Translations under genes and position numbers: made by a program
Shown here: positions 27,515 through 36,038 of the stretch, in pieces
How the letters are laid out: each line of letters opens with the position of its first letter
Position numbering within the stretch: position 1 is the stretch's first letter
Notes under the pieces: generated by a model
Told to the model about the DNA's origin: nothing
The model's input: only the letters and a program-made list of their open reading frames with translations
The model's database searches: none
NCBI GenBank assembly: GCA_900544305.1
Contig: UQUV01000002.1
Span: 72,615 to 136,614 of the forward strand
Length of the DNA: 64,000 nt
Direction of reading: 5' to 3'
Origin: an uncultured Porphyromonadaceae bacterium
GTDB lineage: Bacteria; Bacteroidota; Bacteroidia; Bacteroidales; Muribaculaceae

Positions 27515-28003
27515 AATTACTTTTTGTTTGTTTTTATTGTATGGTTTCTCTAATGTCAAGTTTGTAATAGCACATTTGGTTAAATACACGCGAATTTTAA
27601 CAATTTAAGGCGTACCGCACAACAAAAAAGCAAAAGTTAGGCAACGAATCTGTTAAAAAGCGCTTCTTTTATCTGCAACTATGCTACTCAGTTTTAAATA
27701 GTTTGTACATGATTTGACTACAAATCTACAATCTTTTTTTGATTATCATTCATTATTTCAGAACTAAAATAAGGCAATCAAGTGTATTTTATGTTTTATA
27801 TACAGATTTTCACATTCATTGACTCACATTTGCAGATTTTTAGTTCTATGCGGCAGTATAAAGCCATTCGACTGTTTTTAGTAAAATTTACAAAAAACCA
27901 AACACGAAAGACATAATCTTTTAAGCGACAAGCCATTAAAGGTACTCAACCTTTTTTCTGTCGACAAAATTGACTGATTCGAAGCAAAAATTACCGCAGA
28001 AAA
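27515..28003. other. AT-rich intergenic region upstream of susC, no gene seen
   Basis: About 490 bp without a credible reading frame. It would hold the susC promoter (minus strand); a possible -7 box (TAGATTTG on the minus strand at 27721-27728) has no matching -33 element. No regulator gene, riboswitch or repeat was recognised. Confidence 0.4.
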
Positions 28004-28034
28004 TTTGCCAATTCAAAAAAAGTCCTTACCTTTG
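28004..28034 (+). promoter_or_regulatory. Consensus Bacteroidetes promoter of tRNA-Leu
   Basis: TTTG (28004-28007), 19 bp, TACCTTTG (28027-28034): an exact match to TTTG-N19-TAnnTTTG. Transcription would start near 28041, a few bases before the tRNA. Confidence 0.85.
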
Positions 28035-28044
28035 CATCACATTT

Positions 28045-28126
28045 GCGCATGTGGCGTAATTGGTAGCCGCGCTAGACTTAGGATCTAGTGTCGTGAGACG
28101 TGGGGGTTCGAGTCCCTTCATGCGCA
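28045..28126 (+). tRNA. tRNA-Leu, anticodon UAG
   Basis: Acceptor stem GCGCATG/CATGCGC with discriminator A; D-arm region GGCGTAATTGGTAGCCGC; anticodon stem CTAGA/TCTAG with loop CTTAGGA (anticodon TAG, decoding CUA and, by wobble, other CUN); long class II variable arm (TGTCGTGAGACG); T-arm GGGGGTTCGAGTCCC. The 3' CCA is not encoded. Length 82 nt. Confidence 0.95.
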
Positions 28127-28131
28127 CAGAA

Positions 28132-28161
28132 GGAGTAAGCCGACAGGTTTGCTCCTTTTTT
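28132..28161 (+). terminator. Terminator of tRNA-Leu
   Basis: GGAGTAAGCC pairs with GGTTTGCTCC (10 bp, two G-T) around a GACA loop, followed by six T residues. It starts 6 bp after the tRNA. Confidence 0.85.
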
Positions 28162-28291
28162 ATTTCTCCAAAACACCTTATTTTATAAAGATTTTTCAGT
28201 CCAACTGCTCCAAAATTCCCAAAAATTAGTACTTTTGTCTGCGAAGCGGAACATTCGTCCTCGTTTCGCCGGAATTTAAACACAAAAGCAG

Positions 28292-28954
28292 ATGACCGAA
28301 ATTCTGACACCGCTCACCGAACTTGACACCGACGCGCTGCTTGCCGTCAACGGCTGGAAGCACGTCTGGGCCGACCAATTCATGTATGCCTATAGCGGCA
28401 AATGGGTATGGGTGCCGTTTTACGCCTCCATCCTTTATGTGCTGTTTAAGAACTATAACTGGAAATATGTAATAGGATGCCTGTTTGCCATCGGACTGAC
28501 AATAACGTTTGCCGACCAGATTGGGGCATCTGTCATCCGTCCGCTGGTCGAAAGACTGCGCCCGTCGAACCCGGCAAATCCCATATCTCATATGGTGGAA
28601 GTGGTGAACGGCTACCGGGGCGGACGCTACGGTTTCCCTTCCTGCCATGCGGCCAACACCGCCGGCCTTGCATTCTTCCTGCTGTTTTTATGGAAAAACC
28701 GCGTCATCGGCATATTCATTTCAGCCTGGGCTTTGCTCACCTGCTACTCGCGTTCGTATCTGGGCGTCCATTATCCGGGTGACCTCCTTGCCGGCATCCT
28801 GCTCGGCTTCATTTCGGCCGCCATTTTCTACACCTTATTTAAAAGGGTATTCCACCACGACCGCAACAAGGAAGTGAAAATGGGCTATCTCATCCCGGCA
28901 ACCGGCTTAGCTACGATTTTGGGCATAAGCGTTTATGCCACCATCGTATTCTAA
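28292..28954 (+). CDS. PAP2-family membrane phosphatase
   Basis: 220 residues, about five or six membrane spans. The acid-phosphatase triad is intact: VERLRPSNP (KxxxxxxRP-like), PSCHAANT (PSGH with Cys for Gly), and [12 protein letters not shown]. Family members remove phosphate from lipid phosphates: undecaprenyl pyrophosphate, phosphatidylglycerol phosphate or, in Bacteroidetes, lipid A (LpxE/LpxF). The sequence alone does not decide between these. A -7-like TACTTTTG is at 28230-28237. The stop overlaps that of crcB by 4 bp (convergent). Confidence 0.88.
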   Translation: MTEILTPLTELDTDALLAVNGWKHVWADQFMYAYSGKWVWVPFYASILYVLFKNYNWKYVIGCLFAIGLTITFADQIGASVIRPLVERLRPSNPANPISHMVEVVNGYRGGRYGFPSCHAANTAGLAFFLLFLWKNRVIGIFISAWALLTCYSRSYLGVHYPGDLLAGILLGFISAAIFYTLFKRVFHHDRNKEVKMGYLIPATGLATILGISVYATIVF

Positions 28955-29328
28955 AGAAGTTTAGCGAGCGTATACCCCAAATACAAAAGGGCAAAACCGC
29001 CCAACACGCTCAACGAAAGATAGCCGAACATGCAAATGACATTGTCGTTCTTCAACAAATGAAAATTTTCGTTGACAAAAGTGGAAAACGTGGTAAAACC
29101 TCCACAGATACCCACCGTCAGGAACAGACGAAGATGAGGGTTCAGCAGTTGCCCCCGCTCAAAAAGCCCGTAGAAAAAGCCAATCAGCAGACAACCGACA
29201 AGATTGACAGCCAAAGTGGCGTACGGAAACCCGTGTCCGGTAAACGCCGGAAGCCAACGTCCGACAACATAACGCAACGAACCGCCCACAAAACTTCCCA
29301 AACCTACAAACAAAATAGACTTCAACAT
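28951..29328 (-). CDS. crcB: Fluoride channel CrcB/Fluc
   Basis: 125 residues with four membrane spans. Family motifs: [31 protein letters not shown] (the N in a conserved pore position) and [16 protein letters not shown] (FTTFST with the pore Phe residues). It exports fluoride as a dual-topology dimer. No fluoride riboswitch was recognised upstream. Confidence 0.93.
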   Translation of the reverse strand: MLKSILFVGLGSFVGGSLRYVVGRWLPAFTGHGFPYATLAVNLVGCLLIGFFYGLFERGQLLNPHLRLFLTVGICGGFTTFSTFVNENFHLLKNDNVICMFGYLSLSVLGGFALLYLGYTLAKLL

Positions 29329-29359
29329 TCTCGCTTATATTTTAATTTGTTCTTTATTT

Positions 29360-30067
29360 TTATTTTACAGATTGCAGACAGGCGAACCAATAGGAATAGG
29401 TTTTCACCGTACCGTCGTCGAGACGGATGTCATAGCTTCTTTCTTCAGGCTCACCCAATGAAAACGCCACAGGAGAACGGAAAATCGGACCGTCGAAACA
29501 AAACGTATGGTACTCGCCCTGCTCTCCGTTAAGGTCGACACCGGCAGGCAAAGACGCTACAAATCCACGGTCAACGAGTTGCCCGACATACTGCCGTCCC
29601 AATTCGGCCATTGTCGTCACGACCACCGTCTGAAGTCCCGTAGCCAGAAATTCTTCCATCACCTGCTCTGTCGACATATCCCACAACGGCTCAACCACTT
29701 CTATCCCACAAGGAGAAAGCTGCGCCTCACGGTAGCTACGCACATCATGCAGATAGATGTCGCCGAAAATAAAATGCGTCACTCCCTGCTCTTTGAAATG
29801 CTCAACAGCGGCAGTCATCGCCTTTCCGTAATCCTCCATATTACCTTTCGGAGTCAAATCGACGGCATAAAGAGGAATACCGATGCTTTCCGCCTGTGCT
29901 GCAAGCAGACTGAAAGGTATGTCGTGCATTGTCGAACGTCGCGTATCACAATTAAGCGTCGTAAGCAATGCCACTATCTCATATTCCCCCGACTGCATCA
30001 CCCTATAAAGCGCATGGGCGGAATCCTTTCCCCCACTCCAATTGAACACCGCTTTTATTTTTTCCAT
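29360..30067 (-). CDS. Dph6/diphthine-ammonia-ligase-like ATP pyrophosphatase
   Basis: 235 residues. PP-loop NWSGGKDSAHAL (SGGKDS, residues 10-15) and the family segment FGDIYLHDVRSYREA, with C-terminal NGEQGEYHTFCFDGP. Bacteria lack diphthamide, so the eukaryotic function cannot apply; bacterial members are of unknown role. Its start overlaps the end of the DUF2284 gene by 13 bp, indicating coupled translation. Confidence 0.85.
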   Translation of the reverse strand: MEKIKAVFNWSGGKDSAHALYRVMQSGEYEIVALLTTLNCDTRRSTMHDIPFSLLAAQAESIGIPLYAVDLTPKGNMEDYGKAMTAAVEHFKEQGVTHFIFGDIYLHDVRSYREAQLSPCGIEVVEPLWDMSTEQVMEEFLATGLQTVVVTTMAELGRQYVGQLVDRGFVASLPAGVDLNGEQGEYHTFCFDGPIFRSPVAFSLGEPEERSYDIRLDDGTVKTYSYWFACLQSVK

Positions 30068-30624
30068 TCGATTTCCTTTTGATTATGAAACAGGCAACCG
30101 ACCAGTACCAGATAAGCCGGCACAAAACCGTCATCGCCCCACACCATCGGCACACCCAGCACCTCTTCACTTGTCTGCGCCACATTGAATCCGCATGCTT
30201 CCAACGAAGGCCGTACCAGTTCCGGATGACGACACGGTTCGCCCGAAGGTCGCGTACAGGTTCCCTCCGGACAGAACGAGCAAACGCCCGTAAAGCCGAA
30301 CATCCGGCCGCCGCTCTCCTTTTCCAGTTCCAGCAGGCGACGCTCCAACCGCTTCCGCTCGGGCAAGAGCAACGCTCCCGCCTCCTTGAGAGGAATCCGT
30401 TCGTCGGGCTTTATTTTGACAGCGACAAAGAATGCCGACTCATAGCCGGCAATTGTCCCGTCGACATCATAGTCATAAGGCGGACACGCCCAGCTCTTTC
30501 CAAAATTGCGGCACTGACGGCAGCATTCAAGAAAGCGGGGCACATCACGAAAACGCGCCATATAGTCGGCCACCGGAAGTGAAGCCGTAAAATATTCAGC
30601 CGTGTAAGGATAAGTTTTTTCCAT
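30055..30624 (-). CDS. DUF2284-type cysteine-rich metal-binding protein
   Basis: About 189 residues from ATG 30624; the frame is open to a GTG at 30669. Cysteine clusters CCRQCRNFGKSWACPPY and CSFCPEGTCTRPSGEPCRHP are typical of DUF2284 and likely bind Fe-S or Zn. It is coupled to the Dph6-like ATPase by a 13-bp overlap, so the two may act in one modification pathway; that is inference. Confidence 0.8.
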   Translation of the reverse strand: MEKTYPYTAEYFTASLPVADYMARFRDVPRFLECCRQCRNFGKSWACPPYDYDVDGTIAGYESAFFVAVKIKPDERIPLKEAGALLLPERKRLERRLLELEKESGGRMFGFTGVCSFCPEGTCTRPSGEPCRHPELVRPSLEACGFNVAQTSEEVLGVPMVWGDDGFVPAYLVLVGCLFHNQKEIEWKK

Positions 30625-30677
30625 ACGGCAAAAGTAATGCTTTTTCTCCACACCCATTTCCCGCAACACGACAAAAA

Positions 30678-30705
30678 AACCGCACCTCGGAAAAGAGATG
30701 CGGTT
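30678..30705 (-). terminator. Terminator after fructose-bisphosphate aldolase
   Basis: AACCGCACCTC pairs with GAGATGCGGTT (one mismatch) around GGAAAA; the minus strand then reads TTTTTTTGT. It lies 25 bp past the aldolase stop. Confidence 0.85.
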
Positions 30706-30729
30706 TCTGTGATATAATCAATGTTTAGA

Positions 30730-31731
30730 TTATTCAGCCTTACCTTCGCTACCAAGAACGTATTTGATCTTGTGGATGTAAAGTTTCTTCATGTTGTCGC
30801 GAGCCGGACCGAGGTACTTACGTGGGTCGAATTCAGCCGGTTTTTCAGCGAACACTTTACGGATAGCAGCAGTCATGGCAAGACGGCTGTCAGAGTCGAT
30901 GTTGATTTTGCAGACTGCAGAAGTAGCTGCCTTACGCAACCATTCTTCCGGAATACCGATAGCAGCCTTCAAAGCACCGCCGTATTTGTTGATAGTTTCA
31001 ACTTCTTCTTGAGGAACTGAAGAAGATCCGTGGAGTACGATTGGGAATCCAGGAAGTTTCTCCATAACTGCATCCAAAACGTCGAATGCCAATGGAGGCG
31101 GAACCATGCGGCCAGTCTGAGGATCGATTGTGCACTGTTCCGGAGTGAACTTGTAAGCACCGTGAGAAGTACCGATTGAAATAGCCAAAGAGTCGCAACC
31201 TGTACGAGTAGCGAAATCGATCACTTCTTCAGGGTCTGTATAAGTGTGGTGCTCTGCAGAAACTTCGTCTTCTACACCAGCCAATACACCAAGTTCGCCT
31301 TCAACTGTTACGTCGAACTGATGAGCGTATTCCACTACTTTCTTTGTCAATGCTACGTTTTCTTCGTAAGGAAGGTGTGAACCGTCGATCATTACAGAAG
31401 AGAAACCGTGGTCGATACAAGACTTGCAAGTTTCGAAAGTATCACCGTGGTCGAGGTGAAGAACGATTTGCGGGTGTTCCCAGCCAAGTTCTTTTGCATA
31501 TTCTACAGCGCCTTCTGCCATGTAACGGAGCAATGTACCGTTTGCATATTGACGTGCACCTTTAGAAACTTGAAGGATAACCGGAGATTTTGTTTCGGCA
31601 GCAGCTTGTACGATAGCCTGAAGCTGTTCCATATTGTTGAAGTTGAATGCAGGGATTGCATAACCTCCTTTGATTGCCTTTGCAAACATCTCGCGAGTGT
31701 TTACAAGACCAAGATCTTTATAACTTACCAT
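30730..31731 (-). CDS. fba: Class II fructose-bisphosphate aldolase
   Basis: 333 residues. Cleaves fructose 1,6-bisphosphate to dihydroxyacetone phosphate and glyceraldehyde 3-phosphate. Zn-binding and active-site motifs: VLHLDHGDTFETCK, VEGELGVLAG, IGTSHGAYKF and LHGSSSVPQE. It is a single-gene unit with its own promoter and strong terminator, as expected of a glycolytic gene. Confidence 0.95.
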   Translation of the reverse strand: MVSYKDLGLVNTREMFAKAIKGGYAIPAFNFNNMEQLQAIVQAAAETKSPVILQVSKGARQYANGTLLRYMAEGAVEYAKELGWEHPQIVLHLDHGDTFETCKSCIDHGFSSVMIDGSHLPYEENVALTKKVVEYAHQFDVTVEGELGVLAGVEDEVSAEHHTYTDPEEVIDFATRTGCDSLAISIGTSHGAYKFTPEQCTIDPQTGRMVPPPLAFDVLDAVMEKLPGFPIVLHGSSSVPQEEVETINKYGGALKAAIGIPEEWLRKAATSAVCKINIDSDSRLAMTAAIRKVFAEKPAEFDPRKYLGPARDNMKKLYIHKIKYVLGSEGKAE

Positions 31732-31781
31732 AGCTATAGTTATTAAAATGTGAACAAATAGTTTCTAATAGAAATTTTCTG

Positions 31782-31811
31782 CAAAATTAATGCAAGTTGA
31801 TTGAAAACAAA
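31782..31811 (-). promoter_or_regulatory. Candidate promoter of fba
   Basis: Minus strand: TTTG, 18 bp, TAATTTTG, about 50 bp before the aldolase start. Spacing is one short of the usual 19. Confidence 0.55.
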
Positions 31812-31990
31812 ATAGTTTGCCTATTTTTTTTATTTTCCCCGCCGGACGACATCCGACAGAAACGCATAAAAAATCCGGCACGACTGAACATCACAGGCGT
31901 CTGCAATGTTGAAAATATATTAACAGGTGAATACCGACCAAAACAAGTTGAACGCCCGCCAACACCGGGCACAAAACAAAACGACAGACA

Positions 31991-32782
31991 ATGACAACAG
32001 ACTCCAACCTCTTACTGGCTTTTGGCCTGACCCTGATTGCCGGACTTTCCACCGGTATAGGCAGCCTGATTGCCTTTCTTGCAAAAAAGACAAACACCCG
32101 ATTTCTGTCGGCAGCCCTCGGTCTGTCGGCGGGTGTGATGATTTATGTTTCGTTCATGGAACTCATGCCGGAATCCGTAGCCCATCTGCAAACGCTTTAT
32201 TCCGAAAAGACAGCAACGGCATTCATGCTGACGGCGTTTTTCCTGGGCATCGGATTCATTGCCCTTATCGACAAGCTCGTGCCGGAGGACGAGAACCCGC
32301 ACGAAATGCACAGTTCGCAGGACGCCCATCCGCAACGGCTGAAACGCACCGGAGTGATGATGGCACTTGCCATCGGCATTCACAATTTTCCGGAAGGGCT
32401 TGCCACTTTCACTTCGGCTCTTGCCAACATTGAGGTGGCACTTCCGATTGTTTTCGCCATCGCCATCCACAACATTCCGGAAGGGATTGCCGTATCCGTT
32501 CCAATCTACCACGCTACCAACAGTCGGGAAAAGGCTTTTGCCTATTCTTTCCTGTCAGGCATGGCCGAACCTGTCGGAGCATTGCTCGGCTTCCTGTTCC
32601 TCGCCCCGTTCTGGAGCGACACGCTCAATGCCTATCTACTGGCCTTCGTGTCGGGTATCATGGTCTACATCTCGTTTGACGAGCTGCTGCCGGGCACGGA
32701 AAAATACGGGCACCACCACTGGGGCATCGGCGGCGTAATTGCGGGAATGGCTGTTATGGCCGGAAGCCTGCTGCTTTTATAA
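31991..32782 (+). CDS. zupT: ZIP-family divalent metal transporter
   Basis: 263 residues, about eight membrane spans. The ZIP metal-site motifs are both present: GIHNFPEGLATF (TM4) and AIHNIPEGIAVS (TM5), with GMAEPVGALLG. A His/Asp-containing loop (HEMHSSQDAHPQR) between TM3 and TM4 fits ZupT. Imports Zn/Fe/Mn. A CDF-type exporter gene follows after 77 bp. Confidence 0.93.
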   Translation: MTTDSNLLLAFGLTLIAGLSTGIGSLIAFLAKKTNTRFLSAALGLSAGVMIYVSFMELMPESVAHLQTLYSEKTATAFMLTAFFLGIGFIALIDKLVPEDENPHEMHSSQDAHPQRLKRTGVMMALAIGIHNFPEGLATFTSALANIEVALPIVFAIAIHNIPEGIAVSVPIYHATNSREKAFAYSFLSGMAEPVGALLGFLFLAPFWSDTLNAYLLAFVSGIMVYISFDELLPGTEKYGHHHWGIGGVIAGMAVMAGSLLLL

Positions 32783-32830
32783 GCGACACTGCCGTTTGAT
32801 TTTTGCATTGCGGTTGCATTCTCGTTTCCC

Positions 32831-32838
32831 TATCTTTG
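32831..32838 (+). promoter_or_regulatory. -7 box of the CDF transporter gene
   Basis: TATCTTTG matches TAnnTTTG. The -33 element is weak (ATTG 20 bp upstream). Leader of about 15 nt. Confidence 0.45.
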
Positions 32839-32859
32839 CAAAAGAATTTTTGCAACAAT

Positions 32860-33765
32860 ATGGCACACCATCATCACCATCACGAACATCACCACATTGC
32901 ACCGCAGTCGCTGAACGGCATTTTCATCTGGTGCATCGCCCTCAACCTCGCCTTTGTGTTCATCGAGGCCGGGGTGGGATTCTACTATAATTCGCTGGGA
33001 CTGCTGTCCGATGCCGGACACAACCTGAGCGACGTATTCTCGCTGTTGCTTGCCATGCTGGCATTCCGCATGGCAAAAATCCACAGCAACCGCCACTTCA
33101 CCTACGGATTCAAGAAAAGCACTATTCTTGTGTCGCTGATAAATTCCGTGATACTGCTGGTAGCCGTGGGAGCCATCGTAATAGAAAGCATCAACAAGTT
33201 CCGCCATCCGGCAGAAGTCTCGGGCGCGGCCGTATCATGGACGGCAGGCGCAGGCATCGTAGTCAACGGAGTCACAGCTTGGTTGTTGATGCGACAGCAG
33301 AAAAACGACCTGAACGTGCGCGGAGCTTTCCTGCACATGGCCATGGATACGCTGGTTTCGGTGGGCGTTGTGATTTCCGGCATTGCCATCAGCCTGACCG
33401 GCTGGAACGCCATCGACAATTTCATCAGCCTGCTCATTGCCGCCATCATTCTGGTATCTACCATCAACCTGCTGAAAGAAAGTCTTTTCCTTTCGCTGGA
33501 TGCCGTACCGTCGTCGGTCGACATTGACGAGGTAGAGAAAGCCATCAGCGGGATTCCGGGTATAGAAAGCTGGCACCACCTTCATGTGTGGGCGGTGAGC
33601 ACCACCGAAAATGCCGCCACACTCCACGCTGTCATCTCCGACCTCTCCCAACTGGAAGCAACCAAACGCGCCATCAAACACGCCTTGCGCGAAAAAGGCA
33701 TCCAACACAGCACCGTAGAAATCGAACTCTCAGGCTGTGAATGTTGCGACCACCACTGCGGGTAA
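32860..33765 (+). CDS. Cation diffusion facilitator (CzcD/ZitB-type) metal exporter
   Basis: 301 residues from ATG 32860, where the His-rich N-terminus begins (six His, then EHHH); the upstream in-frame Met at 32803 lies before the -7 box. Six membrane spans with the metal site HNLSDVFS (TM2) and HMAMDTLVS (TM5), and a C-terminal regulatory domain (IESWHHLHVWAVST) ending CECCDHHCG, a likely metal-binding tail. Exports Zn/Co/Cd. Together with the ZIP importer upstream it forms a metal-homeostasis pair. Confidence 0.93.
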   Translation: MAHHHHHHEHHHIAPQSLNGIFIWCIALNLAFVFIEAGVGFYYNSLGLLSDAGHNLSDVFSLLLAMLAFRMAKIHSNRHFTYGFKKSTILVSLINSVILLVAVGAIVIESINKFRHPAEVSGAAVSWTAGAGIVVNGVTAWLLMRQQKNDLNVRGAFLHMAMDTLVSVGVVISGIAISLTGWNAIDNFISLLIAAIILVSTINLLKESLFLSLDAVPSSVDIDEVEKAISGIPGIESWHHLHVWAVSTTENAATLHAVISDLSQLEATKRAIKHALREKGIQHSTVEIELSGCECCDHHCG

Positions 33766-33767
33766 AT

Positions 33768-33799
33768 GTTGGAAAAATGGCGAAATTACCGTAATTTTG
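33768..33799 (+). promoter_or_regulatory. Candidate promoter of queF-queC
   Basis: GTTG, 20 bp, TAATTTTG; the start would be about 20 bp before the queF ATG. Confidence 0.45.
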
Positions 33800-33824
33800 T
33801 ACGATTAATTTTAACAGATACACT

Positions 33825-34298
33825 ATGTCAAGAAGCGACAACGAACTACAGGGCGTTACCCTTTTGGGCAACACCGCTACAAAATATCCCGACAAGTATG
33901 CGCCGGAAGTGTTGGAAACTTTCAAGAACAAGCACCCGGAAAACGAATATCTTGTTACTTTCACTTGTCCAGAATTCACAAGTCTCTGCCCGAAAACCGG
34001 ACAACCGGACTTCGCAAAAATTGTCATCAACTACATTCCGCGCGAGGACATGGTGGAAAGCAAGAGCCTGAAGCTCTACCTTTTCAGTTTCCGCAACCAC
34101 GGAGATTTTCATGAAGACTGCGTGAACATCATCATGAAGGACCTCGTGCGCCTGATGAACCCCCGCTATCTGGAAGTAAGAGGCATTTTCACTCCGCGCG
34201 GAGGAATCGCCATTCTTCCGTTTGCCAACTACGGCGACGACGAACATCAGGACATGGTACGCCAACGCCTGCTGGCCAATTTCACCAACAACTTCTAA
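33825..34298 (+). CDS. queF: preQ1 synthase (NADPH-dependent 7-cyano-7-deazaguanine reductase)
   Basis: 157 residues, the short type I (YkvM-like) form. Reduces preQ0 to preQ1 in queuosine synthesis. Active-site Cys in [13 protein letters not shown], the QueF motif [12 protein letters not shown], and HEDCVN with the catalytic Asp region. It precedes queC by 6 bp. Confidence 0.96.
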   Translation: MSRSDNELQGVTLLGNTATKYPDKYAPEVLETFKNKHPENEYLVTFTCPEFTSLCPKTGQPDFAKIVINYIPREDMVESKSLKLYLFSFRNHGDFHEDCVNIIMKDLVRLMNPRYLEVRGIFTPRGGIAILPFANYGDDEHQDMVRQRLLANFTNNF

Positions 34299-34304
34299 AC
34301 GGCT

Positions 34305-34961
34305 ATGGAAAAGGACGCAATCATCGTACTGTCGGGCGGTATGGACTCTGTCACTCTGCTTTATGAATACAAGGACTGCATTGCACTGGCTGTGACATTC
34401 GACTACGGTTCAAACCACAACCGCCGCGAAGCGGAATATGCCCGCATGCACTGTGAACGACTGGGCATCAAGCATCTGCTCATACCGCTGTCGTTCATGG
34501 GACAATACTTCAAAAGCTCGCTTCTCGAAGGTGCCGACGCCATTCCAGAAGGCAACTACGACGACGAAAACATGAAGTCGACCGTCGTGCCGTTCCGCAA
34601 CGGCATCATGCTTGCCGTGGCCTGCGGTCTGGCCGAAAGCTACGGACTGAAACGCGTAATGCTGGCCAACCATTTCGGCGACCACGCCATCTATCCCGAC
34701 TGCCGCAAGGCATTTGTCGATGCCATGTCGGAAGCCATGCGTGCCGGAACCTACGACGGCATCACCGTTTTCGCTCCCTACACGGGTATCACGAAAACCG
34801 ACATTGCCCGCCACGGCAAAGAACTCGGTTTGAACTACGCCGAAACCTACTCCTGCTATAAAGGCGGAGAAAAGCACTGCGGAAAGTGCGGCACCTGCCG
34901 CGAACGCATCGAGGCACTCCGCGATGCCGGCATTCCCGACCCGACGGAATACGAAGAATAG
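34305..34961 (+). CDS. queC: 7-cyano-7-deazaguanine (preQ0) synthase
   Basis: 218 residues. ATP-dependent formation of preQ0 from 7-carboxy-7-deazaguanine. PP-loop VLSGGMDSVTLL (SGGMDS) and C-terminal Zn site CYKGGEKHCGKCGTCRER (four Cys). The product is the substrate of QueF, encoded just upstream; queD and queE are not in this window. Confidence 0.96.
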   Translation: MEKDAIIVLSGGMDSVTLLYEYKDCIALAVTFDYGSNHNRREAEYARMHCERLGIKHLLIPLSFMGQYFKSSLLEGADAIPEGNYDDENMKSTVVPFRNGIMLAVACGLAESYGLKRVMLANHFGDHAIYPDCRKAFVDAMSEAMRAGTYDGITVFAPYTGITKTDIARHGKELGLNYAETYSCYKGGEKHCGKCGTCRERIEALRDAGIPDPTEYEE

Positions 34962-34971
34962 GTAACGATAT

Positions 34972-35009
34972 AAAAATAACGGCCCGCTTTTGGCGAGCCG
35001 TTATTTTTT
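34972..35009. terminator. Bidirectional terminator between queC and nagB
   Basis: AAAATAACGGC...GC and GC...GCCGTTATTTT form a hairpin with a small internal loop around TTTTG, flanked by A-run on the left and T-run on the right, so it can serve both convergent genes. Confidence 0.8.
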
Positions 35010-35029
35010 ATCTGCATCCTTTCGGAAAA

Positions 35030-35842
35030 TTATTTCAAAAGTGTTTCCGGGTCGAGGTTCTTTGACTCGATATCCATGAAGTAGCGGTAAGTACCTACTT
35101 TCAATTCCATTGTAGCAGCTTCGTCGGCAACGATGATAGCTTTCGGGTGAGTCTGCAATGCAGTGATAGTCCACATTTGAGAAACAGCACCTTCAACACC
35201 CTGCTGCAAAGCGCGTGCCTTGTTGTAGCCGTTAACGATGATAAGTACGCTCTTGGCATCCATCACTGTGCCCACACCTACTGTCAAAGCAGTTTCAGGA
35301 ACTTGGTTGATGTCACCGCCAAAGAAACGGGAGTTGGCAATCTTAGTGTCGAGTGTCAATGTTTTCATTCTTGTACGAGAAGCCAAAGAAGAGCCCGGTT
35401 CGTTGAAAGCAATGTGTCCGTCAGGACCTACACCGCCCAAGAACAAGTCGATACCGCCGTAAGAAGCGATTTTTTCTTCATAGCGTTTGCATTCTGCAAC
35501 AGGATCTTCAGCGTTACCGTTCAGGATGTTCACATTTTCCTTTTTGATATTAATGTGGCTGAAGAAGTTGTTCCACATGAAAGAGTGGTAGCTTTCCGGG
35601 TGTTCTTCCGGCAGACCGCAATACTCGTCCATATTGAACGTTACAACATTTTCAAAAGAAACTTTACCGGCTTTGTTCAATTCAATAAGTTTCTTGTACA
35701 TTCCAAGTGGAGAACTTCCGGTAGGACAGCCCAATACAAATGGTTTTTCAGCTGTCGGTTTAGCCTCATTGATGCGTGATGCCACATAGTTGGCAGCCCA
35801 TTGAGACACTTTGTCATAGTCAGGTTCGATAATTAAACGCAT
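35030..35842 (-). CDS. nagB: Glucosamine-6-phosphate deaminase
   Basis: 270 residues from ATG 35842, aligning with E. coli numbering. Converts glucosamine 6-phosphate to fructose 6-phosphate and ammonia. Catalytic residues are present: D72 (NMDEYCG), D141 and H143 (GPDGHIAF), E148 (NEPG). The frame extends to 35875, but the Met at 35842 gives the canonical MRLIIEPDY start. Divergent from the NagB-like/PIG-L gene, with which it may share amino-sugar control. Confidence 0.97.
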   Translation of the reverse strand: MRLIIEPDYDKVSQWAANYVASRINEAKPTAEKPFVLGCPTGSSPLGMYKKLIELNKAGKVSFENVVTFNMDEYCGLPEEHPESYHSFMWNNFFSHINIKKENVNILNGNAEDPVAECKRYEEKIASYGGIDLFLGGVGPDGHIAFNEPGSSLASRTRMKTLTLDTKIANSRFFGGDINQVPETALTVGVGTVMDAKSVLIIVNGYNKARALQQGVEGAVSQMWTITALQTHPKAIIVADEAATMELKVGTYRYFMDIESKNLDPETLLK

Positions 35843-35891
35843 AGTCGTAAAATATGTAAGGTTGTATTTTTGCACAAAAGTACCACATTTT

Positions 35892-35923
35892 TTTGGATAA
35901 CATAGAAATAATTACTACTTTTG
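35892..35923 (+). promoter_or_regulatory. Upstream candidate promoter (P1) of the NagB-like/PIG-L gene
   Basis: TTTG, 20 bp, TACTTTTG; start near 35930, leader about 110 nt. Confidence 0.5.
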
Positions 35924-35984
35924 ACACAGAAAATAATCGCAGTGTTTAAATTTTAGATATTAAAGATTAATTTTCGTTAATTGC

Positions 35985-36015
35985 TTTCGCAAGACGAAAT
36001 ATACCATTACCTTTG
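35985..36015 (+). promoter_or_regulatory. Proximal candidate promoter (P2) of the NagB-like/PIG-L gene
   Basis: TTTC, 19 bp, TACCTTTG; start near 36022, leader about 17 nt. Confidence 0.6.
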
Positions 36016-36038
36016 CACTATCTGAAAAGATAAACAAA

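Noticed and set aside
28045..28126. tRNA-Leu as an integration site for a genomic island
   Set aside because: No integrase and no duplicated tRNA 3' end was seen nearby.
31797..31994. 65-residue open frame upstream of zupT
   Set aside because: Its composition is not protein-like, it overlaps the zupT start and includes the fba promoter region.
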